Positions 44,503 to 56,822 are shown, counted from the stretch's first letter. The stretch: DNA of 64,000 nucleotides from Nitratidesulfovibrio termitidis HI1 (GCF_000504305.1 NZ_KI632512.1:3350404-3414403); one strand, 5' to 3'. Notes: generated from the sequence alone by a model not told the origin. A program made the numbers and translations.

Positions 44503-45192
44503 ATGTGCGATGTGCAGGATACCGAAACCCGCACCCGATTGCTGCGCGCGGCCAGGGTGGTCTTTGCGTCCGACGGACTGAAGCGCGCCACCATCCGCAA
44601 GATCAGCACGCTGGCGAGGGCCAACATCGCGGCGGTGAACTACCACTTCGGCAGCAAGGAAAACCTGTACGTGGCCGTGCTGCGGGACCACCTGGAGCAG
44701 AAGCTGCGGCGCAATCCGCGCGATGCGGGCGTGAGCAGCCTCACTTCTCCGCGCGGGCGACTGCGGGCCTATGTGCGCAGCATGCTGGCCCAGTTCGCCA
44801 GCGACGGCGATGCGGTGTCGGTGCGCCTTGGCAAACTGCTGTCGCAGGAATTCGTGCAGTCCTCGTCGCGGTGCCTGCAAACGGTCATTGAAGGCTGCTG
44901 CGGTCCCGCGCACGCCATGTTGCTGGACATCGTACGACAGCTTCTGCCCGGCGGCGACAGGCAGACGGTGTCGCGTTGCGCCGGGAGCATCGTGGGGCAA
45001 TGCGTGCTGCACGCCCACGCCGGAGAAGTCATCCGTCTCATTTCACCCGACATGGTGCTGAAGCCCAGCAACGTCGAAGCCATGGCGGACTTCATCGTCG
45101 AGTTCTCTCTGGGCGGCATGGAACGTCTTGCCCTTGCTCTGCCCGGTCACGCCCCCTCCCCCATGCGGGAGCAACATCCAGAAGTTTCATGA
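44503..45192 (+). CDS. TetR family regulator of the RND efflux operon
   Basis: A 229-residue regulator (RLLRAARVVFASDGLKRATIRKISTLARANIAAVNYHFGSKENLYVAVLRD), of the group with a DUF1956-like C-terminal domain. GTAAGGTGG precedes 44503. It is the first gene of the efflux operon: its TGA overlaps an ATG (ATGA, 45189-45192) of the adaptor reading frame, indicating coupling. Probably a repressor that senses pump substrates. Confidence 0.88.
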   Translation: MCDVQDTETRTRLLRAARVVFASDGLKRATIRKISTLARANIAAVNYHFGSKENLYVAVLRDHLEQKLRRNPRDAGVSSLTSPRGRLRAYVRSMLAQFASDGDAVSVRLGKLLSQEFVQSSSRCLQTVIEGCCGPAHAMLLDIVRQLLPGGDRQTVSRCAGSIVGQCVLHAHAGEVIRLISPDMVLKPSNVEAMADFIVEFSLGGMERLALALPGHAPSPMREQHPEVS

Positions 45193-45209
45193 AAGGTTCA
45201 GGAAAATCC

Positions 45210-46460
45210 ATGCGCAACACAATGAGACACGCACTCGTCGTTCTTTTTGCCGTGCTTGCGGCGGCGCTTGCCGGTTGCGGCCAGGACCGGCCCGCCGCCG
45301 GTCCCGCCCCGGAGCCGGAAGTCACGGTGATCACCGTCACCCCCCGACCGGTGACGCTTTCCACCGTCCTGCCGGGTCGCACTGCGGCCCTGCTGGTTTC
45401 CGAGGTCCGCCCGCAGGTCGGCGGCATCATCCAGAAGCGGCTGTTTCGTGAAGGGGCGGACGTGAAGGAAGGCGAGGTGCTTTACCAGATCGACCCCGCC
45501 ACCTATCAGGCTGCCCACGACAGCGCCAAGGCCGCGCTGGCCAAGGCCGAAGCCGCCGTTGAACCCGCCCGGCTCAAGGCCGAACGGTACGCGGACCTGG
45601 TGCAGACCGACGGCGTGAGCCGTCAGGACAACGACGACGCCCAGGCCGCGTACAAGCAGTACCTGGCCGAAGTGGCGTCGGCCAGGGCCGCGTTGGAAAC
45701 GGCGCGCATCAACCTTGGCTACACCCGGGTTGTCGCGCCCATTTCCGGGCGCATCGGGCGCTCTTCCGTGACTCCCGGTGCGCTGGTCACCGCCAATCAG
45801 GCCGATGCGTTGGCCACGGTGCAGAAGACCGACCCTGTGTACGTGGACGTCACCCAGTCTACCGGCGAGTTGCTGCGTCTGCGCCGCGCCCTTGCCGATG
45901 GGCGGTTGCGCAAGGCCGGGACCGACGGCGCCAGGGTGAAGTTGCTGTTCGAGGACGGCAGCGCCTATCCGCTGGAGGGCGCGTTGCAGTTCTCGGACAT
46001 TACCGTAGACCCGAACACCAGCGTGGTGACCCTGCGCGCCCTGTTCCCCAACCCGAAGCGTGATCTTTTGCCCGGACTGTACGTGCGCGCGGTGCTGGAA
46101 GAAGGCCGTGATGAAAGCGCCATCCTCGTGCCGCAGGCCGCCGTGGCCCGCGATTCCAAGGGCAACCCCATGGTGCTGCTGGTCACCGTCGAAAACATGG
46201 TGGAGCGCCGCGCCATCACCGTGGACCGCGTGGTTGGCAGCGATTGGCTGGTCAGCGGCGGCCTTGCCGCAGGTGACCGGGTGATAGTGGAGGGCCTGCA
46301 AAAGGTGCGGCCCGGCGGCAAGGTGCGGGCCATCGAGTCTGCCGAGTCTGCCGCGTCCGCCACATCTGCCGCGTCCGCCACGTCTGGGCAGACACCCGCG
46401 ACAGGACAGGCCCCCGCCCAGGCCGCAGGTACGGCGGCCACCCCGGCCGCGCGCCAGTAG
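45210..46460 (+). CDS. RND efflux adaptor (membrane fusion lipoprotein, AcrA/MexA family)
   Basis: A 416-residue periplasmic adaptor. Start at 45210, after CAGGA; an in-frame ATG at 45189 overlapping the regulator stop is the alternative. Lipobox LAGC gives Cys near residue 21. VRPQVGGIIQKRLFREGADVKEGEVLYQID (lipoyl half), a coiled-coil hairpin, and TRVVAPISGRIGRSSVTPGALV are the family motifs. The C-terminus has Ser/Ala/Thr nonapeptide-encoding repeats (46332-46390). It joins the pump to the outer-membrane channel. Confidence 0.93.
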   Translation: MRNTMRHALVVLFAVLAAALAGCGQDRPAAGPAPEPEVTVITVTPRPVTLSTVLPGRTAALLVSEVRPQVGGIIQKRLFREGADVKEGEVLYQIDPATYQAAHDSAKAALAKAEAAVEPARLKAERYADLVQTDGVSRQDNDDAQAAYKQYLAEVASARAALETARINLGYTRVVAPISGRIGRSSVTPGALVTANQADALATVQKTDPVYVDVTQSTGELLRLRRALADGRLRKAGTDGARVKLLFEDGSAYPLEGALQFSDITVDPNTSVVTLRALFPNPKRDLLPGLYVRAVLEEGRDESAILVPQAAVARDSKGNPMVLLVTVENMVERRAITVDRVVGSDWLVSGGLAAGDRVIVEGLQKVRPGGKVRAIESAESAASATSAASATSGQTPATGQAPAQAAGTAATPAARQ

Positions 46461-46478
46461 GCGCGGGGAGCGAACACC

Positions 46479-49400
46479 ATGTCCAGATTCTTCATCGACC
46501 GCCCGGTCTTCGCCTGGGTCATCGCCATCATCATCATGCTGGCGGGGGCCTTGTCGATATTGAGCCTGCCCATTTCGCAGTATCCGAAAATCGCCCCCAC
46601 GTCGGTGACCATCAGCGCATCGTATCCCGGCGCTTCCGCCAAGACCATGGAGGACACCGTCACCCAGGTCATCGAGCAGAAGATGAAGGGCATCGACAGC
46701 CTGCGCTACATGGCCTCCACCAGCGACGCCACGGGCCAGACCTCCATCACCCTGACCTTCGATGCGGACACCAACCCCGACATCGCGCAGGTGCAGGTGC
46801 AGAACAAGCTCTCGCTGGCCACGCCCCTGCTGCCGGAAGCCGTGCAGCGCCAGGGCATCACGGTGAACAAGAGCACCTCCAGTTTCCTGATGATCATCGC
46901 GCTGGCCTCGGACGATCCGTCCATGACCGGGCGCGACCTTAGCGACTATGCCGCCACCTACCTGCTGGACCCCATCAGCCGTGTGGACGGCGTGGGCGAA
47001 ACCATGCTGTTCGGCGCCCAGTACGCCATGCGCGTGTGGCTCGACCCACACAAGCTGCTGAACTACAAGATGATCCCGGCGGACGTCAGTTCCGCCATCA
47101 CCGCCCAGAACGCCCAGTTGTCCGTGGGCCAGATCGGCGGCACCCCGGCAGTGCCGGGGCAGGGCATGAGCTTCACCATCCTGTCGCAGTCCCTGCTGCA
47201 AAGCCGCGAGCAGTTCGAGAACATCGTGCTGCGGGTGAACCAGGACGGTTCCACGGTGCGCTTGTCCGACGTGGCGCGCGTGGAACTGGGCAGCGAAAGC
47301 TACGATACCGTCTCGCGCTTCAACGGCAAGCCCTCTACCGGCATCGCCATCAAGCTGGCCACCGGGGCCAACGCCCTGGACACGGTGAAGCGCGTGCGCG
47401 CCACCATGGAGGAACTGTCCAGGAACCTCCCCCAGGGCATCCGCTGCGTGTTCCCGTACGACACCACTCCCTTCGTGCGGGTCAGCATCGAAGAGGTGAT
47501 CAAGACGCTGGCCGAGGCCATCGTGCTGGTGTTTCTGGTCATGTACCTGTTCCTGCAGAACATGCGGGCCACCATCATTCCCACCATCGCCGTGCCCGTG
47601 GTGCTGCTGGGTACCTTCGGTGCGCTGGCGGCCTTCGGGTTTTCCATCAACATGCTGACCATGTTCGGGGTGGTGCTGGCCATCGGCCTTCTGGTGGATG
47701 ATGCCATCGTGGTGGTCGAAAACGTGGAACGCATCATGACCGAGGAGGGCCTGGCGCCCAAGGAGGCCACCCGCAAGTCCATGGGCGAGATCACCGGGGC
47801 GCTGGTAGGCATCGCGCTGGTGCTTTCGGCGGTGTTCATCCCCATGGCCTTCATCAAGGGGTCGTCGGGGGTCATCTACCGCCAGTTCTCGCTCACCATC
47901 GTGTCGGCCATGGCCCTGTCGGTCGTCGTGGCCCTCGTGCTCACCCCGGCCCTGTGCGCCACCTTCCTCAAGCCAATGCACAAGCACGAGCATCAGGCGC
48001 AGCGCGGGTTCTTCGGCTGGTTCAACCGCATGTTCGACCGCACCAGCCGGGGGTACCGCAATCAGGTTTACGGGGTGGCCGGGCGTGTGGGACGGATGAT
48101 GTGCATCTACGTCGTCCTGCTTGCCGGGGTGGGCTTCATGTTCCTGCGCCTGCCCACGTCCTTCCTGCCGGAAGAAGACCAGGGCACCATCTTCAGTCTG
48201 GTGCAGTTGCCCACCGGGGCACCGCAGGAGCGCACCCTTGAGGTGCTGCGCGAGGTGGAACACCACTATCTGGTGGAAGAAAAGGACGCGGTGAATTCGC
48301 TGTTCACCGTAGCGGGCTTCAGCTTTGCCGGGCGCGGTCAGAACGCGGGCCTTGCCTTCGTGCAGCTGAAGCCGTGGGACGAGCGCAAGGGCGCGGGCAT
48401 GAGCGCCGCCGCGGTGGCCGGTCGTGCCATGGGTGCCTTCTCGCGCGTCAAGAACGCCATCATCTACGCCTTCACGCCTCCGGCGGTGACGGAACTGGGC
48501 AATGCCTCCGGCTTCAACCTGTTCCTGCAGGACCGGGCGGGCATCGGCCACGAGGCGCTGATTCAGGCCCGCAACCAGTTGCTGGGCATGGCCGCGCAGA
48601 ACCCGGCCATCGCCGTGCTGCGGCCCAACGGCATGGAAGACACGCCGCAGTTCCAGATAGACATCGACCAGGCCAAGGCGGGCGCGCACGGGCTGACCAT
48701 GGATGTGGTGAACAGCGCGCTGTCCACGGCCCTGGGGGGCACCTACGTCAACGACTTCATCGACCGCGGCCGCGTGAAGAAGGTCTACCTGCAGGGTGAC
48801 GCCCCGTACCGCATGATGCCTGAAGACATCAACGCGTGGCATGTGCGCAATTCCCAGGGCAACATGGTGCCGTTCTCTGCCTTTGCGTCCAGCCGCTGGA
48901 CCTACGGTTCGCCGCGGCTTGAACGCTATAACGGGCTGCCCGCAGTGGAACTGCTGGGTTCCGCCGCTCCGGGCCGCAGCACCGGCGACGCCATGCAGGC
49001 CATCGAGGAAATGGCGTCCAAACTGCCCGCAGGCGTGGGCATAGAGTGGACCGGCCTGTCCTATCAGGAACGCATGAGCGGCTCGCAGGCCCCGGCGCTG
49101 TACGCCATCTCCATCCTGGTGGTGTTTTTGTGCCTGGCCGCGCTGTACGAGTCGTGGTCCGTGCCCACGGCGGTGATCCTGGTGGTGCCGCTGGGCATTA
49201 TCGGGGCGCTGGTCGCCACCCTTGGCCGGGGCATGAACAACGACGTGTTCTTTCAGGTGGGCCTGTTGACCACCATCGGCCTTGCGGCCAAGAACGCCAT
49301 CCTCATCGTGGAATTCGCCATGCACCTGGTGAAGGAGGGCAAGCCCCTGCTGGAGGCCACGGTGGAAGCCGCGCGTCTGCGGCTGCGGCCCATCCTGATG

Positions 49401-49673
49401 ACCTCGCTGGCCTTCGTGCTGGGGGTGCTGCCCATGGCCATCAGCACGGGCGCGGGGTCCGGCAGCCAGCGGGCCATCGGCACCGGGGTCATCGGGGGCA
49501 TGCTTTCGGGCACGGTGCTGGCGGTGTACTTCGTGCCGGTGTTCTTCGTGATGGTCTACAAACTCGCCACACGCGGGCGAAAGGCCGCCGGGCCGGGCAA
49601 CCCGGATTCCGGAACCGCCGCCCTGCCTTCCAACGACAAACCTGCCGGAACCCCCGGTGAGGTGACGCGATGA
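46479..49673 (+). CDS. RND multidrug efflux pump (AcrB/HAE1 family)
   Basis: A 1064-residue inner-membrane proton/drug antiporter. [23 protein letters not shown] is the HAE1 start. The proton-relay helix [23 protein letters not shown] carries the paired Asp residues, and [13 protein letters not shown] holds the conserved Lys. Twelve membrane helices and two large periplasmic loops are visible, with the full family length. It lies 18 nt after the adaptor gene. Confidence 0.96.
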   Translation: MSRFFIDRPVFAWVIAIIIMLAGALSILSLPISQYPKIAPTSVTISASYPGASAKTMEDTVTQVIEQKMKGIDSLRYMASTSDATGQTSITLTFDADTNPDIAQVQVQNKLSLATPLLPEAVQRQGITVNKSTSSFLMIIALASDDPSMTGRDLSDYAATYLLDPISRVDGVGETMLFGAQYAMRVWLDPHKLLNYKMIPADVSSAITAQNAQLSVGQIGGTPAVPGQGMSFTILSQSLLQSREQFENIVLRVNQDGSTVRLSDVARVELGSESYDTVSRFNGKPSTGIAIKLATGANALDTVKRVRATMEELSRNLPQGIRCVFPYDTTPFVRVSIEEVIKTLAEAIVLVFLVMYLFLQNMRATIIPTIAVPVVLLGTFGALAAFGFSINMLTMFGVVLAIGLLVDDAIVVVENVERIMTEEGLAPKEATRKSMGEITGALVGIALVLSAVFIPMAFIKGSSGVIYRQFSLTIVSAMALSVVVALVLTPALCATFLKPMHKHEHQAQRGFFGWFNRMFDRTSRGYRNQVYGVAGRVGRMMCIYVVLLAGVGFMFLRLPTSFLPEEDQGTIFSLVQLPTGAPQERTLEVLREVEHHYLVEEKDAVNSLFTVAGFSFAGRGQNAGLAFVQLKPWDERKGAGMSAAAVAGRAMGAFSRVKNAIIYAFTPPAVTELGNASGFNLFLQDRAGIGHEALIQARNQLLGMAAQNPAIAVLRPNGMEDTPQFQIDIDQAKAGAHGLTMDVVNSALSTALGGTYVNDFIDRGRVKKVYLQGDAPYRMMPEDINAWHVRNSQGNMVPFSAFASSRWTYGSPRLERYNGLPAVELLGSAAPGRSTGDAMQAIEEMASKLPAGVGIEWTGLSYQERMSGSQAPALYAISILVVFLCLAALYESWSVPTAVILVVPLGIIGALVATLGRGMNNDVFFQVGLLTTIGLAAKNAILIVEFAMHLVKEGKPLLEATVEAARLRLRPILMTSLAFVLGVLPMAISTGAGSGSQRAIGTGVIGGMLSGTVLAVYFVPVFFVMVYKLATRGRKAAGPGNPDSGTAALPSNDKPAGTPGEVTR

Positions 49674-51190
49674 TCCGCACCACATGCATGCTCAAGGCCG
49701 CACGGCTGGCGGCAGCGGCGACGCTGGTCGCCCTGACCGTCATGCCGCTGGTCGGCTGCTCGCTGATACCCGAATACCACCGGCCCGCGCCGGACCTGCC
49801 CGCCGCCTGGAACGCGGGCGGCGCGGCGGGGCAAACCGCTGCCGCAGCCGCCATTCCCCAAACCATTCCTCAGGACTGGCGGCAGGTGGTGGCGGACCCC
49901 CCCATGGCCGGGCTGATCGAGCTGGCCCTTGCCAACAACCGCGACCTGCGCGTGGCCGTGCTGCAAATAGAGAAGGCGCGTGCCCAGCACGCCATCGCCC
50001 GGGCCGACCTGTTTCCGCACATCGACGCCAGCGGCGGGGCGGACATGGGCCGCACTTCGGCCCCGCTGTCCAGCACAGGCGATGCGTATACCTCGCACAC
50101 GTACAGCGTAGGCGTGGGCTTCAGTTCGTTCGAACTGGACCTGTTCGGGCGCGTGCGCAGCCTGAAGGAACAGGCCCTGGAGCAGTACCTGTCCACCGAT
50201 GCCGCCGCCCGCAGCGTGCAGCTGACCCTGGTGGCCGAGGTGGGGCAGGCTTACCTGACCCTGGCCGCCGACCGCGAAAAGCTGGATCTTGCCCGCGAGA
50301 TACTGGAGACGGAACGCGCCTCGTTCGCGGTGGTGAAGAACCGGTACGACAAGGGCATCGCCGGGGAACTGGACGTGGCCCAGGCGCAGACCACGGTGGA
50401 TACCGCCCGCGTGAACGTGGCCGCCGCCGAAGCCACGGTGACGGCGGACGAGAACACCCTGGCCCTGCTGGTGGGCGGGCCCCTGACGCCGGACATGACC
50501 CCGGCCCGCACACTGGCCGACGTGGCCCCGCTGGCCGAGGTGCCCGCCGGGTTGCCGTCGGAGGTGCTGACCCGCAGGCCCGACGTGGTGGCGGCGGAGC
50601 ATACCCTGAAGGCGGCCAACGCCAACATCGGCGCGGCGCGGGCGGAATACTTCCCGCGCATCGGGCTGACCGCCAGCTACGGCAACGCCAGCACCGAGAT
50701 GAACGACCTGTTCCGCGCGGGCTCCCGCACCTGGAGCTTCGTGCCGCAGGCCACCCTGCCCATTTTCCATGCCGGGGCCATTCGCGCCGGGGTGGAATCT
50801 GCCGAGGCGGAACGGGACATCCAGGTGGCGCAGTACGAAAAGACCGTGCAGACGGCCTTCAAGGAAGTGTCCGACGCGCTGGCGCAGGGCACGTCGCTGA
50901 CAACCCAGGCCGAGGCCCAGGCATCGCTGGTGCGGGCCACAGGCACGGCCTACGAACTGTCCACCCGGCGGTATGAGCGCGGCGTGGACGGCTACCTCGC
51001 CAAGCTCGACGCGCAGCGCTCCCACGCCGCTGCCCGACAGAATCTGGTGTCCGTCCTGCTTTCGCGGCAGGCCAACCGCCTGACCCTGTTCAAGGCGCTG
51101 GGAGGCGGCTGGAACGGCCAGCCCATGCCCGGCACCGGTCATGCGCAGGCGAAGGACACCGCGGCACCCGCATCCGCCGGGGCCAACTGA
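49670..51190 (+). CDS. Outer-membrane efflux lipoprotein (OprM/NodT family)
   Basis: A 506-residue TolC-type channel. Signal with lipobox LVGC (Cys near residue 26: [16 protein letters not shown]). Two repeats of outer-membrane efflux helices, e.g. [35 protein letters not shown] and [36 protein letters not shown], the OprM signature. ATGA overlap with the pump gene. It closes the operon. Confidence 0.95.
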   Translation: MIRTTCMLKAARLAAAATLVALTVMPLVGCSLIPEYHRPAPDLPAAWNAGGAAGQTAAAAAIPQTIPQDWRQVVADPPMAGLIELALANNRDLRVAVLQIEKARAQHAIARADLFPHIDASGGADMGRTSAPLSSTGDAYTSHTYSVGVGFSSFELDLFGRVRSLKEQALEQYLSTDAAARSVQLTLVAEVGQAYLTLAADREKLDLAREILETERASFAVVKNRYDKGIAGELDVAQAQTTVDTARVNVAAAEATVTADENTLALLVGGPLTPDMTPARTLADVAPLAEVPAGLPSEVLTRRPDVVAAEHTLKAANANIGAARAEYFPRIGLTASYGNASTEMNDLFRAGSRTWSFVPQATLPIFHAGAIRAGVESAEAERDIQVAQYEKTVQTAFKEVSDALAQGTSLTTQAEAQASLVRATGTAYELSTRRYERGVDGYLAKLDAQRSHAAARQNLVSVLLSRQANRLTLFKALGGGWNGQPMPGTGHAQAKDTAAPASAGAN

Positions 51191-51225
51191 GGGTGACCAG
51201 CCCCCCCCCCTAAACCTGGTCACCC
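51191..51225. repeat. C10 homopolymer held in a hairpin after the efflux operon
   Basis: GGGTGACCAG, ten C, TAAAC, then CTGGTCACCC: 10-bp perfect arms around an uninterrupted C tract (51201-51210). It directly follows the outer-membrane channel stop codon. The tract could vary in length by slippage but lies outside coding sequence. Confidence 0.7.
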
Positions 51226-51269
51226 CAGTCCGTTCCCTCCTCCGGATGGCGCCCGGCGGTGCGTCACAC

Positions 51270-51299
51270 GAAAGCCCCCGCGAATTCGCGGGGGCTTTC
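51270..51299. terminator. Perfect 30-bp palindrome, bidirectional terminator
   Basis: GAAAGCCCCCGCGAA and its exact inverse, centred on GAATTC. It lies between the efflux operon and the convergent response-regulator gene and reads AAAG/CTTT at the stem bases. Confidence 0.75.
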
Positions 51300-51344
51300 A
51301 CGTTTCCGGAGTGATTCCGTGCGGATGACCTGGCGAAACAGCAC

Positions 51345-52751
<1,407 letters not shown>

Positions 52752-52761
52752 CCCTGAAGCT

Positions 52762-55700
52762 TTACGCCTTTTTCAACGAAATATGCAAGTGTTTCGATAA
52801 TTCTTCGCCCGTGAACGGCTTGCCGATCAGGGTCAACCCCGTATCGGCCAGTTCTTCCGGTGTGATGTCGCATTCGTTGCCGGTGCACAACACCAGCGGC
52901 AGCACATACCCCTGCCTGCGGATGGTGCGCGCCAGTTCCGGGCCGGACCGGCCAGGCATGCGCAGGTCCAGCAGGGCCACGTCGTAGCGGCCCGCCGCCA
53001 ACAGGCGCAAGGCGTCATCGGCGCTGTCGGTGCCGGTGGACCGGTGACCGAGGGCATGCAGCATTTCCGATACGGACTGACGGAAGTCGTGCTCGTCGTC
53101 CACCACCAGCACGTGCAGCGACGTCCCCTCCGGCATGTCCGGCGCCTGCGCCTGGGCGGCGGCAACGGGGGCGGCCACGGTATCCGGCATGTCGGCAAGG
53201 GGCAGCAGCACGTCGAAGCGCGCCCCCTGCCCCGGCTGGGAATGGGCGCGCACCGTGCCGCCGTGCTTGCGGATGATGCCGTGCACCATGCTGAGCCCAA
53301 GGCCCGATCCCGTCCCCTGCGGCTTGGTGGTGAAGAACGGCTCGAACACCCGTTCCAGTTGGGGGGCGGTCATGCCCAGCCCGGAATCGGCCACCGAAAG
53401 GCACACGTACCGTCCGGGCGACAGCTCCGGGTAGCCGCGCAGCACCTCGTCGCCGCCAAGATCCAGCGTTTCCAGCGAGACGTCCAACAGGCCCCCGTCG
53501 GGCATGGCATGCACGGCATTGGTGCACAGGTTCAGCAACACCTGGTGGATCTGGGTGACATCGCCGTGCACCGGCAACGGGGCGGCAGGCAGCAGGGTGC
53601 GCAGGGTGACGCTGGCCGGGATGGACGGTTTGACCAGGTGCAGGGCGTCCGCCACGGTGCGGCACAGGTCCAGGGTGACGTAGGGTTCGTCCGTCGGGCG
53701 GCCAAAGGCCAGCAACTGGCGCACCACGTCGCGCGCCCGCAACGCGGCGCGCAAGATGCGGTCGGACCGCGCGGCGGCCCTGCCGGTCAGGCCCGTGTCA
53801 CGCAGCATCTCGATGTTGCTCATGATCACGCCGAGGATGTTGTTGAAGTCGTGGGCGATGCCCCCGGCCAGGGTGCCCACGGCTTCCATTTTCTGGGCCT
53901 GGCGCAGTTGCCGTTCCAGGGCCACCTCGTGGGCCACGTCCTCGGCCAGCCAGGCCACCCGGTGCACCCGGCCCGCCTCGTCGGTGACCGGGTACAGGGA
54001 ATGGTCGAAGATGTAGATGCCCCGCGCATCCCGGAAGGTGGCCGGGGTTGCCGTGGCCACCACGCTGGCCAGTACGTTGTGCCGCCTGCTGCGCAGGTCT
54101 TCGGGGACGTAGCTCCCCAGCCTGTGCCCCTGCATGGCATCGGGGGTGGTGCCCAGGCGCCCGGCGCCGGTGGCGTTGCAGGCCAGCACCCGGCCCGAAG
54201 GATCGAGCAGAAAGGCGCTGAGGCGCGGCGCGTTGAGCAGGGCACGCAGGTTTGCCTCGCTCTCGCGCAGCGACTGTTGCTGCATGATTCGGGCAAAGGC
54301 GCTGCCGCCCTGGGCGGCCACGGCCTCCACGTGGTGCCGGGCCGCCTTGTGCATGGCGCCGGGGCCGCGCGTGCCCGTCAGCAGGCAGGCCACGGCCCGG
54401 CCCTCATGCAGTACGGGCAGGAGGTGGGCGCAGCAGATGGACGACGCGGCGGCCAATGCGTCCAGTTCCACGTCGCCGGTAAGCATGCAGCACAATTCCT
54501 GTTCCGGCGAAGTTTCGGGCACGGGGCGGCCTGCCTCCATCAGGCGCGAGGCAGGCGTGCCCGACGGCAGGCAGCGTACCCTGTCCAGCAACACCGGGTC
54601 GAACCCCTGCGCCGCGACCAGCCGCCATTCGTGCCGCGTTTCGCCGTCCGGAACGTCCGGCGAGGTCGGCGCATCCGATGCAGGGGACACATCGGGCAAC
54701 TCCACGCGCAGCCATGCCGCACCCGCGTCCACGCTTTCGGCGTGCAGGGCCGTGCGCAGGCACAGCCCCAGGCAGTCCTCCACCGTGGTGGTGATGCCGA
54801 GCGCCAGCAGCAGGTCGCGTTGCAGGCGCAGCAGTTCGTCGCGCTGGCGCTGGTCGGTGATGTCCTGGACCATGCCGTGCACCACCACCGATCCCTTGTG
54901 CCCCGTGCGGGCCGGAGTGTCGAGGGTCACCTGCTGGCGGGCGTGGCGATATTGCCCCGAGGGGCCCAGGTAGCGGTATTCAATGAGAGTGTCCTTGCAG
55001 TGGGCCATGGCGTGGTGCAACTCTTCGGCCATCCGCACCCTGTCGTCCGGGTGGACGCGCTCGAATACCCGCGCGAACGAAGGCGCTTCTGCCGCCACGG
55101 GAAAGCCGAACATGCGGAACAGGTTGTCCGACCACTGTCCCCGGCCGGTTTCCAGGTCGCGCCAGTAGCTGCCCAACTGCCCGGTGCGTTCGCCGTGTTC
55201 CAGCAGGTCGCGGCTGCGGCGCAGGGCCAGTTCGGCCCGGCGGCGCTCGGCCACCTCGTGCCGCAGCAATTGGTTGGCGCGGCGCAACTGGGCGGTGCGC
55301 TTGCGGATGCGGTTGTCCAGGCCGCGCAGGGCCCGCCGCGTTGCTTCGGCGGTGCGGGCCGCCTGCAACAGATGCGCGGTGGTGTGGGCAAGCCCTTCAA
55401 GTTGCATGTCGGTAATGGGATCCAGGGCAGGCAGGTGCACTCCCAGCACCCCGCCGGAAATACCCTGGCCGACGCGGATGGCGTAGGCGGTGAACATGCC
55501 GCAGTCGCAGGACAGGGGCGCATCGGCTTCGGGGGTGGCGTGCAACACCGGGCGACGGGTGCTGGCCGAGGCGGCGCGGCCCACCGGGCCATGCCGGAAG
55601 GGAATACGGAAGATGCGCGGGTCGGGCTGGACCTGTCCCGCCGGGTTTGGCTGGCAACAGGGCGAGGGCGGTTCTTCCACCACCAGGTGCAGGCAGACCG

Positions 55701-56472
55701 GGGGATTGCGCGGGGTGGCGGGGCATGAGGCCGCGGCGTGCGGGCACTGGCCGCAACGGTCGCCCTGCCGGGCCAGCCAGATGCGGCAGGATCCGGCGCC
55801 GAAGATGGACAGGATCTCCCGTGCCAGCAGACGCAGCTTTTCCTCCGGCGCTCCGCTGTGGATGAGCGCGGCACGCAGGTCGTTGAGCCGCTGCACCCGT
55901 TCCACGCGCTGCATGGACTCGTGCAGGGACGACACGTCGTGCACCACCGAATGCAGCAGGGCCCGGCCATTCAGCCACACCGGCCCGCTGTGCACTTCCA
56001 CGTCACGCTCCAGGCCTGACGCGACACGATGGCGGAACCGGAAGGCGGTGCGTTCCCGGTGGAAGGCCTCGGCCATGCGCGCGGCCAGTTCGTGCTCGTC
56101 CAGGGTGTTGATGGCGGCTATGGGCATGCCCGCCATGCGTTCTCGCGGGTGCCCGTAGAAGCGGCAGGCGGCGGGGTTGGCGTCCACTATGCTGCCGTTT
56201 TCCGGATCCACCAGCAACATGGGGGCCACGCTGTGCTCGAAGAGCGGAATGGGGTCGCCCTGCGGTTCGGTGGGCGGGCTTTCAGGACGGGCGGGACTGG
56301 CGGAACTGGCGGAACTGGCGGAACTGGCGGAACGGGCGGGACTGGTGGAACTGGCAGGGCTGGGCTGACTGCCCTGCCCATCCGGGTGACCCTCCGGGTG
56401 ATCATCGGGGGCCACGGCAAATGCCGCGACGGGGGGGCGAGACTGGCGAGATTGGCGAGATTGGCGAGACAT
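52762..56472 (-). CDS. Large soluble hybrid histidine kinase (PAS-GAF-PAS-GAF-PAS-HisKA-HATPase-REC)
   Basis: About 1236 residues. The start at 56472 is uncertain because the first 70 residues are Ser/Arg/Gln and Ser/Ala repeats encoded by 9-base units. From residue 75: PAS (FEHSVAPMLLVDPENGSIVDANPAACRFYG), a Cys-rich GAF-like region (CGQCPHAAASC, PPVCLHL, PCCQPNP, LSCDCGMF), a coiled coil, PAS with PAC, a second GAF-like region (LCCMLTGDVELDALAAASSICC), PAS, then HisKA (LAGGIAHDFNNILGV), HATPase (VADSGLGMTAPQLERVFEPFFTTK, GSGLGLSMVHGI) and a receiver domain (VALLDLRMPGRSG). No membrane helix is visible, so it senses an internal signal. Confidence 0.9.
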   Translation of the reverse strand: MSRQSRQSRQSRPPVAAFAVAPDDHPEGHPDGQGSQPSPASSTSPARSASSASSASSASPARPESPPTEPQGDPIPLFEHSVAPMLLVDPENGSIVDANPAACRFYGHPRERMAGMPIAAINTLDEHELAARMAEAFHRERTAFRFRHRVASGLERDVEVHSGPVWLNGRALLHSVVHDVSSLHESMQRVERVQRLNDLRAALIHSGAPEEKLRLLAREILSIFGAGSCRIWLARQGDRCGQCPHAAASCPATPRNPPVCLHLVVEEPPSPCCQPNPAGQVQPDPRIFRIPFRHGPVGRAASASTRRPVLHATPEADAPLSCDCGMFTAYAIRVGQGISGGVLGVHLPALDPITDMQLEGLAHTTAHLLQAARTAEATRRALRGLDNRIRKRTAQLRRANQLLRHEVAERRRAELALRRSRDLLEHGERTGQLGSYWRDLETGRGQWSDNLFRMFGFPVAAEAPSFARVFERVHPDDRVRMAEELHHAMAHCKDTLIEYRYLGPSGQYRHARQQVTLDTPARTGHKGSVVVHGMVQDITDQRQRDELLRLQRDLLLALGITTTVEDCLGLCLRTALHAESVDAGAAWLRVELPDVSPASDAPTSPDVPDGETRHEWRLVAAQGFDPVLLDRVRCLPSGTPASRLMEAGRPVPETSPEQELCCMLTGDVELDALAAASSICCAHLLPVLHEGRAVACLLTGTRGPGAMHKAARHHVEAVAAQGGSAFARIMQQQSLRESEANLRALLNAPRLSAFLLDPSGRVLACNATGAGRLGTTPDAMQGHRLGSYVPEDLRSRRHNVLASVVATATPATFRDARGIYIFDHSLYPVTDEAGRVHRVAWLAEDVAHEVALERQLRQAQKMEAVGTLAGGIAHDFNNILGVIMSNIEMLRDTGLTGRAAARSDRILRAALRARDVVRQLLAFGRPTDEPYVTLDLCRTVADALHLVKPSIPASVTLRTLLPAAPLPVHGDVTQIHQVLLNLCTNAVHAMPDGGLLDVSLETLDLGGDEVLRGYPELSPGRYVCLSVADSGLGMTAPQLERVFEPFFTTKPQGTGSGLGLSMVHGIIRKHGGTVRAHSQPGQGARFDVLLPLADMPDTVAAPVAAAQAQAPDMPEGTSLHVLVVDDEHDFRQSVSEMLHALGHRSTGTDSADDALRLLAAGRYDVALLDLRMPGRSGPELARTIRRQGYVLPLVLCTGNECDITPEELADTGLTLIGKPFTGEELSKHLHISLKKA
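56289..56359 (-). repeat. 9-bp tandem repeat inside the hybrid kinase N-terminus
   Basis: GGAACTGGC units repeated about seven times with few changes, in frame; they encode Ser-Ala-Ser-type tripeptide repeats. A related unit GGCGAGATT occurs at 56445-56470 (Arg-Gln-Ser repeats). Copy number may vary between strains. Confidence 0.8.
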
Positions 56473-56600
56473 GGGGTGGAGAAACCTCGCGGATGGCCGG
56501 GGTGTCTGCCCGGCGCCCTTTTTCCGTGTCCGCCCTGCGTCGGCTGCCGTGGGACACGGCTGGCATGTCTGGGGCTGGCGGCGCGGCGGGGAATAGGGGT

Positions 56601-56660
56601 TGTCTCACATAATGATATGCCGTCTCATTTTACGAGACATGAATCTCACTTCCGGATACA
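56601..56660. promoter_or_regulatory. Regulatory region with repeated TCTCA boxes between divergent genes
   Basis: TCTCA boxes occur at 56602, 56624 and 56643, with the inverted pair GTCTC-ATTTTAC-GAGAC at 56623-56639. The region is A/T-rich compared with its surroundings. It lies between the hybrid kinase (reverse) and the CII-like gene (forward), and is a candidate operator for the latter. The remaining spacer (56661-56822) shows nothing else I can name. Confidence 0.45.
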
Positions 56661-56822
56661 GGGTTAGAGATAGCGTTCCCCGTAAAAAAGAGCAACCCTA
56701 ATGGAAACAATGTGTTGTGGAATCCGGGTGAGGACGGAGTGTCCGCTTGCTCCGGTCCGTGCCCCGGCATGGTTCTTGATATTCTCCTGGCATGTTGGCC
56801 ACCAATGGCCGGAGGAGGGAAC

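Noticed and set aside
45198-49685. A 1495-residue reverse-strand frame opposite the efflux operon
   Set aside because: It is the same mirror-frame effect; the forward adaptor and pump are complete family members.
56289-56359. CRISPR-like repeat array
   Set aside because: Units are 9 bp, contiguous and in frame, without spacers.
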